Positions 1 through 10,830 of a stretch of 64,000 nucleotides of DNA are shown piece after piece. The stretch's first letter is position 1. Each line of letters starts with the position of its first letter. This stretch comes from Phaseolus vulgaris (Eukaryota > Streptophyta > Magnoliopsida > Fabales > Fabaceae), in assembly GCF_000499845.2 (NCBI RefSeq), contig NC_023756.2, positions 38,440,579 to 38,504,578 on the forward strand, read 5' to 3'. Both the position numbers and the translations under genes were made by a program. The notes under the pieces are model-generated. The model saw only the letters and a list, made by a program, of their open reading frames with translations. It was not told the DNA's origin and made no database searches.

Positions 1-575
1 ACAACATGAATCCACCGCCTTCCAGAAGACTCATTAAATATGCCCCTACCAAAGACTAACATCTAATCCATACATCAAGATCCGGGTAAGTTCAAACATC
101 CAATACCGAGTGTCTATAACGGGACTCGATGTGTATGAACTCCCTCATCAGCTTCTTACCACCTGATATCTTAGTTTATATGACTTAGATGATCAGTGAA
201 GCTAGAGGATCTATGTGAAACATAAACTTTTCATACTTAATGTACCATCAAATAACAACTCATACATTATCCCAAATGTATGACATCAATTTCATACAAT
301 TTTCACCATTCATATATGCTACATATCATTCAATCACATAACATTTAAAAATTCATAACATTTTAGAAACTTTCCAACATCAAAACAATATTTAACTTCC
401 AAACTATCAAAATCTAATATTTATACATGTTCACACAACATAAAATCAAACAATGTTATCAAATAACGTCTCTACAAGAGAAATTGAAACTTGGGACCAC
501 GTCCCCTCCACATTCAGATCCTCTAACCTAGAGTACTGTTGAAAGTTAAAGTTAGATTCTCTTCCCTTAACTGAT
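1..575 (-). repeat. Ty3/gypsy LTR fragment
   Basis: This stretch matches, in the same order and orientation, the LTR sequence seen at 20950-21560, 30115-30790 and 45705-45960, and in reverse within 60792-62244. Shared landmarks include 'cttccagaagactcatta', 'gaactccctcatcagcttct' and 'gggaccacgtcccc'. The copy starts before the window and loses similarity near 575, so it is a truncated LTR in minus orientation. No internal retrotransposon sequence follows it. Confidence 0.8.
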
Positions 576-1430
576 TGTGCCAAATGCTTTAAATAGGTAC
601 TCGTGATCTTCTATTTTTGACTAGTTTTCCATCTTCACACTGCATCTCGTGAAATTATAATTTTGTTGATTCTTAATTTCATTCTTATGACATTAAACAA
701 ATTGTTATAATTAATTATCTGATCCATTCCATGTTTATATCTATATCTTCATACTTACTACATATAACATTGTCAAACGACTTGTCAGCGTCCCCATGCT
801 TTGACTCTATTAATTATCTTTGGAATTCATTTAGATTGATGTCAGAATTTCTTTTCCAATTCATTTGCAGGACCAACCTCAACCTTGGTCCATGTTGTCC
901 GCGGTTGTGGTACTCTATGGGTTATCTCTTTGGTGCGGTCTTCCAAGATTCTTATCAATTGGTATTAGAGATTTCCACCACGTCTCTCTGCTACAAACAA
1001 GTAGTGCAAATGGTGATGCACACTGCAATGTTTGTTGAAGACTAGTCAAAGGGCTGATAAGTAATTATATAGTTGCATGTGTGGTTGCTAGGGCTGCAGG
1101 GTGTGGTGTTATGTTAGAATTCAACTATAAGGTATAAGGCATGAACCCATGTTGAAAGTATGAGATTCAAATATGCAATTTTGAAGCCCTTGGGATTTTC
1201 AACTATAATAGCTAGCATTTGTGTAGTTCTCTTAAGGTTCTTGTCATAGGACAAATAAGTGTCAGGCTTATGAATATTGAAATGGTAGTTGTATGTCCCT
1301 AGTCCTCTTAAGAATCACTATTCATATAGATTGCAGCCTCTACAAAGGCCATAGTGATTGTACTAGTGCAAGTTTAGCAATAGATGCAGAAGGATTGAAC
1401 AAAATTTTAATTTTAAAGAAATTTAAATCA
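576..1430. other. Intergenic, nothing recognised
   Basis: The DNA is AT-rich with short open frames only. The longest, 731-1045 on the plus strand, encodes about 104 residues with no motif I recognise and no surrounding gene structure. I see no repeat end or RNA gene here. Confidence 0.5.
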
Positions 1431-1499
1431 GATTATTACTTTTTGAAATGATTTATAAATAAATTACGATATTAAACGAAGATAATTTTGGAATAATAA

Positions 1500-1780
1500 T
1501 TTTTTTTAAAATGGTTCAACTATGAAAAACTGTGCAAAACTAAAAATACACTTTCTATTACGGTTATTGCTAAATCTTACATGAAAAATATTATCTTTTA
1601 TAACTTGTGTTTTCTATGACGGTTCTTTTAAACCTGGCATAAAAAGTGAACTTTCTATAATAGTTATACAACCATCATAGAAAGTACAAACTTTCTATAT
1701 CACCTATATTTATGACGAGTTAAAAAACTGACATAGAAAGGTATATTTTAACCATCATAAAAATATTTTTTCCAATAGTG
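1500..1780. mobile_element. CACTA transposon right-end fragment
   Basis: The segment holds several copies, in both orientations, of a short motif like 'tttctatgacggtt' / 'aaccatcataga', the kind of sub-terminal repeat found in plant CACTA elements. It ends in 'tttttccaatagtg', the reverse complement of a CACTA-type terminus (CACTATTGGAAAAA). I could not place the other end, so this is scored as a terminal fragment. The end near 10840-11200 has the same architecture. Confidence 0.6.
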
Positions 1781-1973
1781 ATAATAAATAAATTTTTATT
1801 AATATATTTTAAAATTTTCAATTAATAATAATAAATTTTTGCAGTAAAAGAAAATAGTAAGAAATATAATATATTTCTATTTAGTATGCATATATTAGCA
1901 TTACAGAAGATTCAATTACTAGTATATAAATAACATTTTACAACAATTTAAAACATTGAAAAGTATACATCTA

Positions 1974-1978
<5 letters not shown>

Positions 1979-2006
<28 letters not shown>
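1979..2006. repeat. (TA)n microsatellite
   Basis: Uninterrupted TA dinucleotide run in AT-rich DNA. Confidence 0.95.
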
Positions 2007-2007
<1 letters not shown>

Positions 2008-2560
2008 CTCTTAGTGAATCAATGAAACACCCTATACAAAATATAAAAAAGGTTTTAAAAAAATATTTATAAAATTGATGTAAAAAAAATTTTGTTTGAG
2101 AATGGTTAAATTATGAAAAAAAATATTTTTGTTTAAAATTTTTTAACGATACTTTAATGACAGATAAAAGTAATTTTGTTTCTTAAAAAATATTTTAACT
2201 TTTTATTTTAGTGATGACTTAGACTAAATCCTAATCCCTTTGACTATGTCACCATTATTAAATTAATTTAAGAAAATAGTTGATAAAAGATTCTTGTACT
2301 TTTAACCGTTATTAAATTAATTTAAGACAAAAAATTTATAAAAGATAGTTGTACTTTTAATGGTTATTAAAAGTTCTTTGTATATTAGGAAAAATATCCA
2401 TTATAATAGTCTATTTTATTTGTATAAATCACAATACCTACTTTGAATGACAATGACTTTTAAGACTTTTTAAAGTGATTATTAAATAGTAATTTTATGG
2501 CAATTATATTTGAGAATTTTTAATTGTTCAATGTTGTTAAGAATTTTCTTAAACACTCAG
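2007..2560. other. AT-rich, nothing recognised
   Basis: Very AT-rich sequence with no gene-like frame, leading into the SAP-unit remnant that becomes recognisable near 2560. Confidence 0.5.
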
Positions 2561-2725
2561 TATATCATTTATATAATTTTTAGTACATTTATTTCTAATT
2601 TAAATTTCAATGTATATTCTTTTAAAATTATGAATAGTTTAAAATAAAACTATATCACAACGTAAATTATTTATCATAAAATACCTAACACAAATCTAAA
2701 ATATATTTTAAACATTTTGAAATAG

Positions 2726-2730
<5 letters not shown>

Positions 2731-2764
<34 letters not shown>
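2731..2764. repeat. (TA)n microsatellite
   Basis: Uninterrupted TA run at the position where the SAP-gene-bearing interval is missing from unit 0. Confidence 0.95.
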
Positions 2765-2768
<4 letters not shown>

Positions 2769-2850
2769 CCATGACTCATTAAGCTAAAATTAAACTCTAA
2801 AAAATTTAATTTAATTTCAATAGCATAAATTAAAAGATCATTTAAATTAA

Positions 2851-4387
2851 GGTATAATTACATTTTTGTCCCTACATTTTGGTCCCAAAGTTTTTTTAAA
2901 AAATGTTCAATTTGATCCCTTCCATTAACTTTCCACCAACGACGTTAATTGTTGATGATATGGCGCACGGAGGCGGCGTCGACTGTGGGGGTGGAGCCAA
3001 AGGAGAGGTGACGGCTAAGAAGCTCCGCCAGAACCAATGGTTGCCTAGTTCTTGTTATGTGGATGATAAGGAAGCCATGTTTCGGAGGTAAGAAATGCTT
3101 GATTTCTTATACATTCCTCTCTCCACCCTTCCTCACATGGTCCATTTTAGGCCTTAGAAGATAATTCATAATTTCCTGATGGGTTGTCCATATTAGCAAC
3201 AAAGCAACTGAAGCCTTTGAGTGGCCTTTATAAAGTGAAGAAATGGATTGAAAATCATGGATTGAAGAGAGCTACAGTTACCAATGATGTATATCTTGGA
3301 TGTAAAGAGCCAATTTCTCATAATACATGACATCAATAGGGACCAAACATTCAAAGGTCGCTTGACGTGTTTTCACTTATAGGGGCATAGTTTTCTCACA
3401 AACAACTCTTATTATATAATCACGCTCCATATCATTGGTGAAATTAGCCTAAGCAAATCCAAGAGCATTATATAAATGCAATTGTAGCAGCAAGCCTAAC
3501 ATCATTATTCCCTTCAAACGCATTCATACCATGAACTACAATAGTAAATATTTTATTTACTTGTTTTTTATCAACAACCTAAGGAGATACTTTCTCACAC
3601 AAATACCTTAGAGTCTCCAAATTTGCTTGCTTCACATAGTAGGTACTTTATGAATATTTGATAAAAGTGATCCAATCAACTGAGGCCTTTGTTTACGAGG
3701 AAGCTCAATTCCAACAACTTTAGCAATTACTTGAGTTGTTGTAGACCAAGCATCAAGAGCAAGAGAAGAGAGTGTTTGCAACAACCATGACTTAACTTGA
3801 GTTTTTGCCACAAGGTCTAGAGACAACTATCTTTGGACCAATTCCTGCTTTATGCTTTCATCATTGGCATCCAAAGCACTTTTCAGTATCAAACCTGCAA
3901 ACTTTCGATTGTCAACCAGTTTATCTTCACTTGTTAATTCTCTAGACAAAGAGACCTAGAATCCAAGAAGGTTTTGCTCCTGAAATTTTCGTAGAAAGTC
4001 CTCGACATGCCTATGCACATTCCCATCAATTGATTGAGCATTTAAAAGCAACTTAGTAACTTCCATTGTCATGCTTTATCCTTGGTTCTGGCGGCACTTC
4101 CTATCTCTCTTGGCTCCATCACCACATTTGTCGCCGCCTCCACCTCCCTCTCCATCAATCTTCTTTTTTCAATTTCCAAACCCTAAAATTTCGTTCAGTC
4201 CACGTGTGCAAACCAATATGCGACTGTGTGCGCCATGTCATACCGTTAATGTCGTTGGTGGAAACTTAACGGAAGGGACCAAATTTAACCTTTTTAAATA
4301 TCTTGAGACCAAATTGATTTTTTTAAAAGTCACTATATTAAATTGAATATTGACACCAAATGTAGGAATCAAAACGGTAATTATACC
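2851..4387. mobile_element. Mutator-like element (Pack-MULE type) with 9-bp TSD
   Basis: The element is bounded by a perfect 9-bp direct repeat TTAAATTAA (2842-2850 and 4388-4396), the target duplication length of Mutator-like elements. Its ends are long imperfect inverted repeats. The left begins 'ggtataattacatttttgt' and the right ends 'aaaacggtaattatacc'. Homology between the arms continues inward to 'ccgccagaaccaa' (near 3030 left, reverse-complemented near 4090 right), about 190 bp or more. No transposase is seen, so it is non-autonomous. Its core is foreign coding sequence: a minus-strand importin-beta fragment (3277-4072) and a stretch at 3043-3276 of unknown source. Confidence 0.9.
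3277..4072 (-). pseudogene. Importin subunit beta-1 N-terminal fragment captured in a Mutator-like element
   Basis: Importin beta-1 carries cargo through the nuclear pore. Its N-terminal HEAT repeats bind Ran-GTP and nucleoporins. Read on the minus strand from ATG at 4072, the fragment aligns with about the first 260 residues of plant importin beta. Visible blocks in order are 'LLLNAQSIDGN', 'FAGLILKSALDA', 'VIAKVVGIELPRKQ', 'LIGSLLSNIHK', 'YVKQANLETLRYLCEKVSP', 'GNNDVRLAATIA', 'ANFTNDMERDYI' and 'RQATFECLV'. The match stops abruptly near 3277 after 'YIQDI'. There are frameshifts near 3640 and 3475 and several in-frame stops, so no functional product is expected. No intron is visible within the matched stretch. 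It lies wholly inside the 2851-4387 element. Recognition is from family knowledge and was not run against a database. Confidence 0.85.
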
Positions 4388-5974
4388 TTAAATTAACTTC
4401 AACAATGTTAGTTTTACTCCTTATGTTCCTTTTATCTTTACATTTTTCCACATATTTGTTATGTCTATGTTTTAGATATCATATTCATACGACTTTAAAG
4501 CTCTATAATTTAGTTTTTCTTTTTCTCTCTTTTAAAATCTTTTTTTCTTTTGGTTTCTAATTTATATATAGAAACTTACTTCACTTATCATTATTGTTAT
4601 ATGTTGTCAATTTTAATTCTTATTATCTTTTTTATATGTGAATACAATATTTTTTTTGATTATTTTCTTCATTATACTTTTTAGATATTTCTTATTATTG
4701 ATTATAAATTATTTTTTTATCTTTTTGGATTTACATGTTAATAGTTTATCTTTTACATAACCTAAAATCCATAAGAAAGACATACGATTTAAGAAACAAT
4801 TCTTCTTAAAACAAGTATTAGTTAATTATATTCTTATAGATTATCAGTCAAAAAATAATTTGATTTATTGTTGAAAGTTAAAAATATTGTTTCCAATATG
4901 TGTTGTAATATATTTTTTAAATTTATCAATTAACAATACACAAGTTTTTGTAATAAAAAATTAAGCAATTTATTTAAGAATCATTGTTAAAAGTATTTAG
5001 GTTTTTGATTTTTTATCTATATAAAAAGATATGTTTAAAAATACAAATAGTAAACACATCTATATTTTCTAATATATTAGATATACTTATTTGATTATTT
5101 AGATGATTTGGTTTTATTAAAGTTAGAAATATTATAACATCCCAATATTAATATTCCCTTCAAGTAACATTCCAAATAGCTAGTAGTACTTATCAACACT
5201 AATTCAAAGAGTTTTTTTTACTCAAAATAAAGTAAAAAGAAAGACGGTATAGGACACACTAGTACAAAATATAAAAGTCACAATCCTAAATAACAACACT
5301 TACTACATAAAAGAAAAGATGGTGACAGTTTTGTAATTTTTTGGCCTTTTTAACGATGATTCCTGACCCAACCGTCATTAAAAACACATACCAGAGACAT
5401 ATAGCAACAATTTTATGCTAATCATTGTTAAAAGAACATGTTAGCCACACATAGCGACGATTCTTAGAAGAGTCGTCGTTGAAAAGATGACAGGGACTAA
5501 AAATCTCGTGCTCTTTTCACTGTTCACTCTTTTAACCCTTTCTTCCCACGCCCTTTCACTCTCGTCACTCTTCCACTCTTCACTCTCGGCACTTGTTGTG
5601 CGCCGCTCCCTGTCATTACCGTTTGTTGTCCCTATCACTCTACTGCAAATCACCTAGTTACTGTCGTGTTCTGTTGTCGCTTCACTGCTCCCGCCCCTCT
5701 TTTTCTTGAAGTCTTGCTTCCACGTTGATGTCATTGCGAAGATCCACTCCTGCGCCGCTACCCTTGACGTACATCGTTGCTCTACATGCCCTGTAGTCGC
5801 ACGTTTTCGTTGCACCTGCCGTGCATTTCTAGTAAGCTTCCGTCGCTTCCTTCCTTACCAGCCGCCACACTCAACAGTCGCACAAAAACCTCCCTTTGGT
5901 TTCCTCCTTTTCACAAAAATGTAAAAACATGATAGTATTCTAATTAATATTTAATTTGTTATTTGTATTTAATT

Positions 5975-6335
5975 AATGTTATTATAAATTTGTGTATATA
6001 TGTATGTGTTGAACGTGTGCATTATGAGTTCGAGGGTGTTCGACCTCCGACAATTTTGATTTAACTTTATAATGAATTAAATATTATTTTTATATATTGA
6101 ATGCAGTGATGTTGAGTTCGGGGGTGTTTGAACTCCAACAATTTTGATTTAGTTTTATAATGAATTAGATATTAATTGTATATATTGAACGCGTTGATGC
6201 CCAGTCCGGGAAAATTCGACCTCCAGCAATTTTGATTTAATTTTGTAATGAATTAGATAGTATTTATATGTATTAAATGTGTTGATGCTGAGTCTAGGGG
6301 TGTCCAATCCTTAACAATTTTGATTTATATTTTCT
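5975..6335. repeat. About 90-bp tandem repeat, four diverged copies
   Basis: Four successive units start near 6010, 6100, 6187 and 6277. Each contains 'gttgatg..gagttcgggggtgttcgacctcc' variants followed by 'caattttgatttaa' and 'ataatgaattagata'. The array lies just upstream of the TNP2 start, so it may be the 5' regulatory or sub-terminal repeat block of the CACTA element. Units differ at many positions. Confidence 0.85.
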
Positions 6336-6350
6336 TAGTTTACCAATTAT

Positions 6351-9122
6351 ATGGATCGGGGTTGGATTGATACACCACGTACAAGAGATGCATACAAGAG
6401 AGGGGTAGAAAAATTCATATATTTTGCACAATGTAATGTCGTTAGTAATCATAACAGAGTAAGAATAAGGTATCATTGTGTGAATTGTTTGAATGGAAGG
6501 ATATTGAATATTTCAAAAATTAGAAAACATCTTTTGTGTGATGGTTTTTTGGAAAATTATACAACATGGACTTGGCACAATGAATTGTTACACTTGCCAA
6601 GATTGTGCGGAGCTTCGAAGTTTGTGGATTTCTCAATGGACGATAGATTAGAGGACATGATTTGTGACGTGGGAGCAGAATCTTTTACTGATGCAGTTTT
6701 TGAAAATATATCTAATGATGCAGAGACTCCTTTGTATCCTAGTTCAACTAACTTCACACGATTAACAGTATTAAAGTTGGTGAATTTGAAGGCAATAAAT
6801 GCATGGACCGACAAAAGATTTATAAAAATGCTTCAATTGTTGAAGGACATGCTTCAAGAAGGAAATACATTACCCAATCAAAATTACGTGGCAAAAAAAA
6901 TACTTTGTCTCATGGGTATGGATATATAAAAATACATTCATGTCCTAATGATTGTATTTTATACAGAAATGAGTATGAAGATTTAAGAAGATGTCCCATG
7001 TGTGGTTTGTCACTTTATAATGGTCAAAGTTAGTCAAAAAGAGGAAATTGATGAAGTCACAAAGGAAGGTCCTCCTACTAAGGTCGTATGGTATCTTCCA
7101 ATAATTCCAAAGCTTAAGCGTTTTTTTGCAAATACAGATGACGCTAAAAACCTTAGGTGACATGAAGACAATAGAAAATGTGATGGACAACTTCGTCATC
7201 CAACTGATTCTTTGCAATGGAAGAAGATTGATAAAATAAATTTTGAATTTGGAAAAGAATCAAGAAAATTGAGACTTGGATTGACTACTAATAGAATGAA
7301 TCCTTTTTGAAATTTTAAGTATTAATAAAAGTTCATGGCTCGTTTTGTCATTGATTTACAAGCTACCTTCCACTTTATGTATGAAACACAAATACATGAT
7401 GTTATCTATGATGATCTCTGGTTAAATAACTTGAGAATGACATAAATTTTTATCTTAATCCATTGATTAAAGATTTGAAATTATTGTGAGATGAAGGAGT
7501 TTATGTGTTTGATGCGTTTAAGAATGAATCTTTCCAATTGTATGCAATGTTATTTTGTACTATCAATGACTTCCCTGCATATGAAAAATTGTCAGGTTAT
7601 AGTGTGAAAGGTCATAGAGCATGTCCAATATGTGAAGAGAACACATCATATGAGAAATTGTAACATGGAAGGAAGACCGTGTATCTTCGGCATCATAGAT
7701 TTCTAACGAAATATCATCCATATTGCAGATTGAAAAAAGCTTTGGAACACTTCTGAACATTAAAGGAAAATCGAAGGATGATGTGAATGCACGACTGGAT
7801 TTGATTGAGATGAATATACGAGAGGAATTGACACCACGAGAAGTTGGTAAACGTACATACTTACTTGCAGCATGTTACACTTTGTCGAAGAAGGAGAAAA
7901 CAAGTTTTTGTGAATTTCTTAAAGGTGTTAAGGTACCACAAGGCTACTCTTCAAATGTTAAGAGTTTTGTATCTATGAATGATTTGAAACTAATTGACTT
8001 AAAGTCTCAGATTGTCACATTCTAATGCAACAAATACTATCGGTGGCTATACTTGGAATCTTATTAAAAAATGTTAGGCATACAATTACTCGACTATGTT
8101 CATTTTTCAATTCGATATGTAGTAAAGAGATTGACCCTCAAAACTTTGATGAACTTAAAGAAGAAATTATTGTGATCTTGTGTTAGCTCGATATGTTTTT
8201 TCTCCATCATTTTTTGATATCATGATACATTTGGTTGTTTATCTTGCAAGAGAAATCAGATTGTGCGTGCCAACTTATATGCGATAGATGTATCCAGTTG
8301 AACAATACATGAAGATTTTGAAGGGATGTGTAAAGAATTAATGTCGTCCAGAAGCTTCCATTATTGAATGATACATTTCAGAAGAAGCTATTGAGTTCTG
8401 TTCCGAGTACATGTCAAAAGTAAAATCTATAAGAGTTCCTAAAAAATGTTGGCACTCTCATAGATTGATAAGTAAATCTTCAAAAGGTGTACATGTCATA
8501 AGCAAATCTAGAGAAGAGGTTTTGCAAGCACATTTGTATATCCTGAATAACACTAATGAGATGTTACCATACTTAGATGAACATAAAGACATTGTCAAAT
8601 ATAAAAATCCAAGGCAATAAGAAAAATGGGTGTTAATCGCGTATAGCAAAACTTTCATGTCATGGTTTAAGTAACAAATGAACGATCCATCAACATCAAA
8701 AACATTAACATGGCTTACAAGCAGTCTAAAGTTTGATGTTTTATGTTGTTCTGGCTATGAAGTAAATGATTGTTTGTTTTACACAAAGTCTTGAGATGAT
8801 AAGAGTACAATGAAAAATAGTGGAGTCACTTTGGAGGCAGAGTTCATGCAGTTTTCAACTTCAAAACATCAAAATCATGTTGTGGGATCAATGCCTTATT
8901 ATGGTGTCATAGTAGAAATTTGGGAGGTTTATTATACCAAGTTTATTGTACCTATTTTCAAATACAAGTTTTAGTTGACATTTGAAAGATAGGTTATCAT
9001 AACGAACCATTCATAATGGCATATCAAGCTTCCCAAGATTTCTATATCCAAGACCCTATGTTTGAAAACTATTTTGTTGTGTTGCATGGACAAAAACAAC
9101 ATAATGACCTAGAAGATGAATA
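6351..9122 (+). pseudogene. TNP2-type CACTA transposase, degenerate
   Basis: The protein would bind CACTA ends and catalyse excision and insertion. An N-terminal transposase-associated domain is readable from 6351: 'MDRGWIDTPRTRDAYKRGVE', then 'CVNCLNGR' and 'HLLCDGF'. It is followed by TNP2 blocks 'LEDMICDVGAESF', 'EGNTLPNQNYVAKK', and in a shifted frame 'HSCPNDCILYRNEYEDLRRC' with a CPMC zinc knuckle. Later blocks include 'QWKKIDKINFEFGKE' near 7230, 'GHRACPICEEN' near 7610, 'DLIEMNIREELTPREVGKRT' near 7800, 'FLKGVKVPQGYSS' near 7930 and a DUF4216-like tail near 8700-9120. A frameshift in an A-run near 6895 and many later stops make it non-functional. It lies between the 90-bp repeats and a second CACTA protein. 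Confidence 0.88.
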
Positions 9123-9288
9123 ACCAAATAATAATATTGATAATGAATCACTTACAAGAAAGACGATCAATAAAAAACACAATGATGTTGCTGATGAAGG
9201 AATATATATTTGTATGTGCATGTGTTTGAGGTTTATTTTTACATTATATAATTTTTATTATGTTTCATATTCTTAATGTTCATCATAT

Positions 9289-9850
9289 TTGTTTCACAAC
9301 AGGAACAAGGTTGATGATGAAGTTCCCCGTTCAAGAACTAGTAGAGGACTTACTAGCTTAAAGACTATGTGTATCAAGATAAATAGAGGTCCAAAAGTGC
9401 TATTGACTATCGATGTCAACATTGGTGTCGCTAATGGGCCAAATTCAGAAAATTTTAATAGTTATCTCATAGTAATTGCTCGCGAAAGGATCTTTATCTT
9501 AACTCCTTCTTGGAATAATGTCACCGAGCATGAGAGAACCATGATTTGACAAGATATTCTAGTATGCAACTGTTTTTACTTTGTTCAATCTGAAGTTTGT
9601 TTTTACTTTTTCATTATGAAGTTTGTTATGAACTAATTATATTTTAACAATGTAGATGAATTATGATATACCGAATGTGGAAAATGTTGAGAGCGATCTT
9701 CACTGGATGTCAAGTTTCGTTAGTTTAAATCAAAATTGACAACAGCTTATATATTTGGTGCAAGGGAAGGAGAAAATTCTTGTACCAAGTACACATGCCT
9801 TGATGAAGAAACTTAGCAGCAATTTGTATAGACTTGACAAACTGAGAAAT
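9289..9850 (+). pseudogene. CACTA-associated protein fragment (plant transposase, Transposase_24 type)
   Basis: Plant CACTA elements often carry a second gene after TNP2 whose product has a conserved domain of this kind. From 9325 the frame reads 'SRTSRGLTSLKTMCIKINRG' and then 'NSENFNSYLIVIARERIFI' and 'SWNNVTEHERTMI'. After a stop and an intron-like gap the homology resumes near 9660 ('NYDIPNVENVE') and near 9727 as 'KLTTAYIFGAREGENSCTKY', ending near 9850. A stop at 9547 and further stops and frame changes show decay. A possible exon boundary precedes 9300 ('ttcacaacag'). It supports membership of this region in one CACTA element. Confidence 0.75.
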
Positions 9851-9959
9851 GGCAGGTTAATATCAGTTGTTTTATATAGATGGCAGGTTATGATGTTGCT
9901 TTGTCAATAGAAATCAGGTTTGCTGCTTCATCTAGCACTAGTTTTTGTTCCAGAGAGAT

Positions 9960-10830
9960 ATCGGTAAGTCATAACACCTCACCCAAACTTCTTTGTGACT
10001 TGCTACCCGTGACTCAGTTTATGGCTCAATGCTCACAAAAATGCTATCGAACCACTCTCTGTTTAACTTTATCAACTCCTCCATGTTTTCACCTTCCCTA
10101 GGTGTTAGGAGAGCTAGGTTGTCCCCCCATAGATCTCACTTTAACCATGGTCATTCCTCCGCTAACAAATTCTTCTACCAATTGTTCAAAGTCCAGACCA
10201 TCATTGTATTTACCTACTGCACTCCTTACCATCCATGGCAAGGTCAGTATCTGTGTATTAAAAGTTGGTCCCTTCCAATCCCTTCATGCATGCCCTCTAA
10301 CAGCATCCGCAAAAGATTTTTTCTCACTCTTCTCCACCCATACCTCCTTCCCTTTCTTAGGCATGTTTTCGTTGATATTTGTTTACTCCTTCTCGTATAC
10401 AAGCCTCTCCATGTTCGGATAACTAGACACCTTTCTCTCCCCCCAGGGAAGCTCCTGTTGATGACGACGGTATTTTGGGATGTTCACGAAGAGTTTTGTA
10501 TTCCCTATGTATAACTGGTCAAGCTCCCTCTCCAGCTTCCCCACATTTCTCACGTCAAAAATCCTCACGAACCCGAATCTTTTTCCCCACTTGTTAAGTC
10601 TACGTGAAATGAAAACTTCTTTCACCCTTGCCCATCTATGGAAGATTTTTAACATATCTATTTCTCCAAAGCCACTGGAAAAGTTTGAGAAGAAAAACGT
10701 TGTAAAATCATTATACCTAATAGGTGGTTTACGAACGGAACCACGACCACCGCGCCTTTTCGACGTGAACGCTCTGCTTCCCGACACCATAGTAAATATA
10801 GAGAGAGAAAAAACACCAGTGCGAGATAAA
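9960..10830 (-). pseudogene. LINE ORF1 fragment (RRM-type) inserted in the CACTA element
   Basis: ORF1 of plant L1-type LINEs is an RNA-binding protein that coats element RNA. On the minus strand from ATG at 10790 it starts 'MVSGSRAFTSKRRGGRGSVR', then an RRM-like block: 'TTFFFSNFSSGFGEIDMLKI' and 'KEVFISRRLNKWGKRFGFVR'. It ends with 'FVNIPKYRR' and a stop near 10383. Beyond that stop, minus-strand homology to the ORF1 middle continues in broken frames, with 'LLTPREGENMEELIKLNREW' near 10085. No endonuclease or reverse transcriptase follows, so only the 5' portion was kept. The RRM resembles that of the LINE at 37386-37090 but is clearly diverged. Confidence 0.75.

Larger units (their letters stand above)
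2560..5256. repeat. SAP unit 0 (gene-less copy, interrupted by a Mutator-like element)
   Basis: 2560-2850 and 4388-5256 match the flanks of the SAP gene in unit 1 (11201-13600), unit A and unit B. Shared stretches are 'aaatctaaaatatatttta' at 2690, 'agctaaaattaaactctaa' at 2780, 'ttatcttta' at 4430 and 'aacatccc' near 5135. The part that would carry the A20/AN1 gene is missing and a long (TA)n run at 2731-2764 sits at that point. The unit is split by the element at 2851-4387 and ends where CACTA sequence begins at 5257. Confidence 0.65.

Noticed and set aside
4066..4346. Two plus-strand frames rich in His and Pro
   Set aside because: They lie on the complement of the importin 5' end and the Mutator-like TIR. 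No independent support.
5975..6335. Regularly spaced repeats that could suggest a CRISPR-like array
   Set aside because: The units are contiguous and diverged, with no conserved repeat and unique-spacer pattern, and this is a eukaryotic transposon context.
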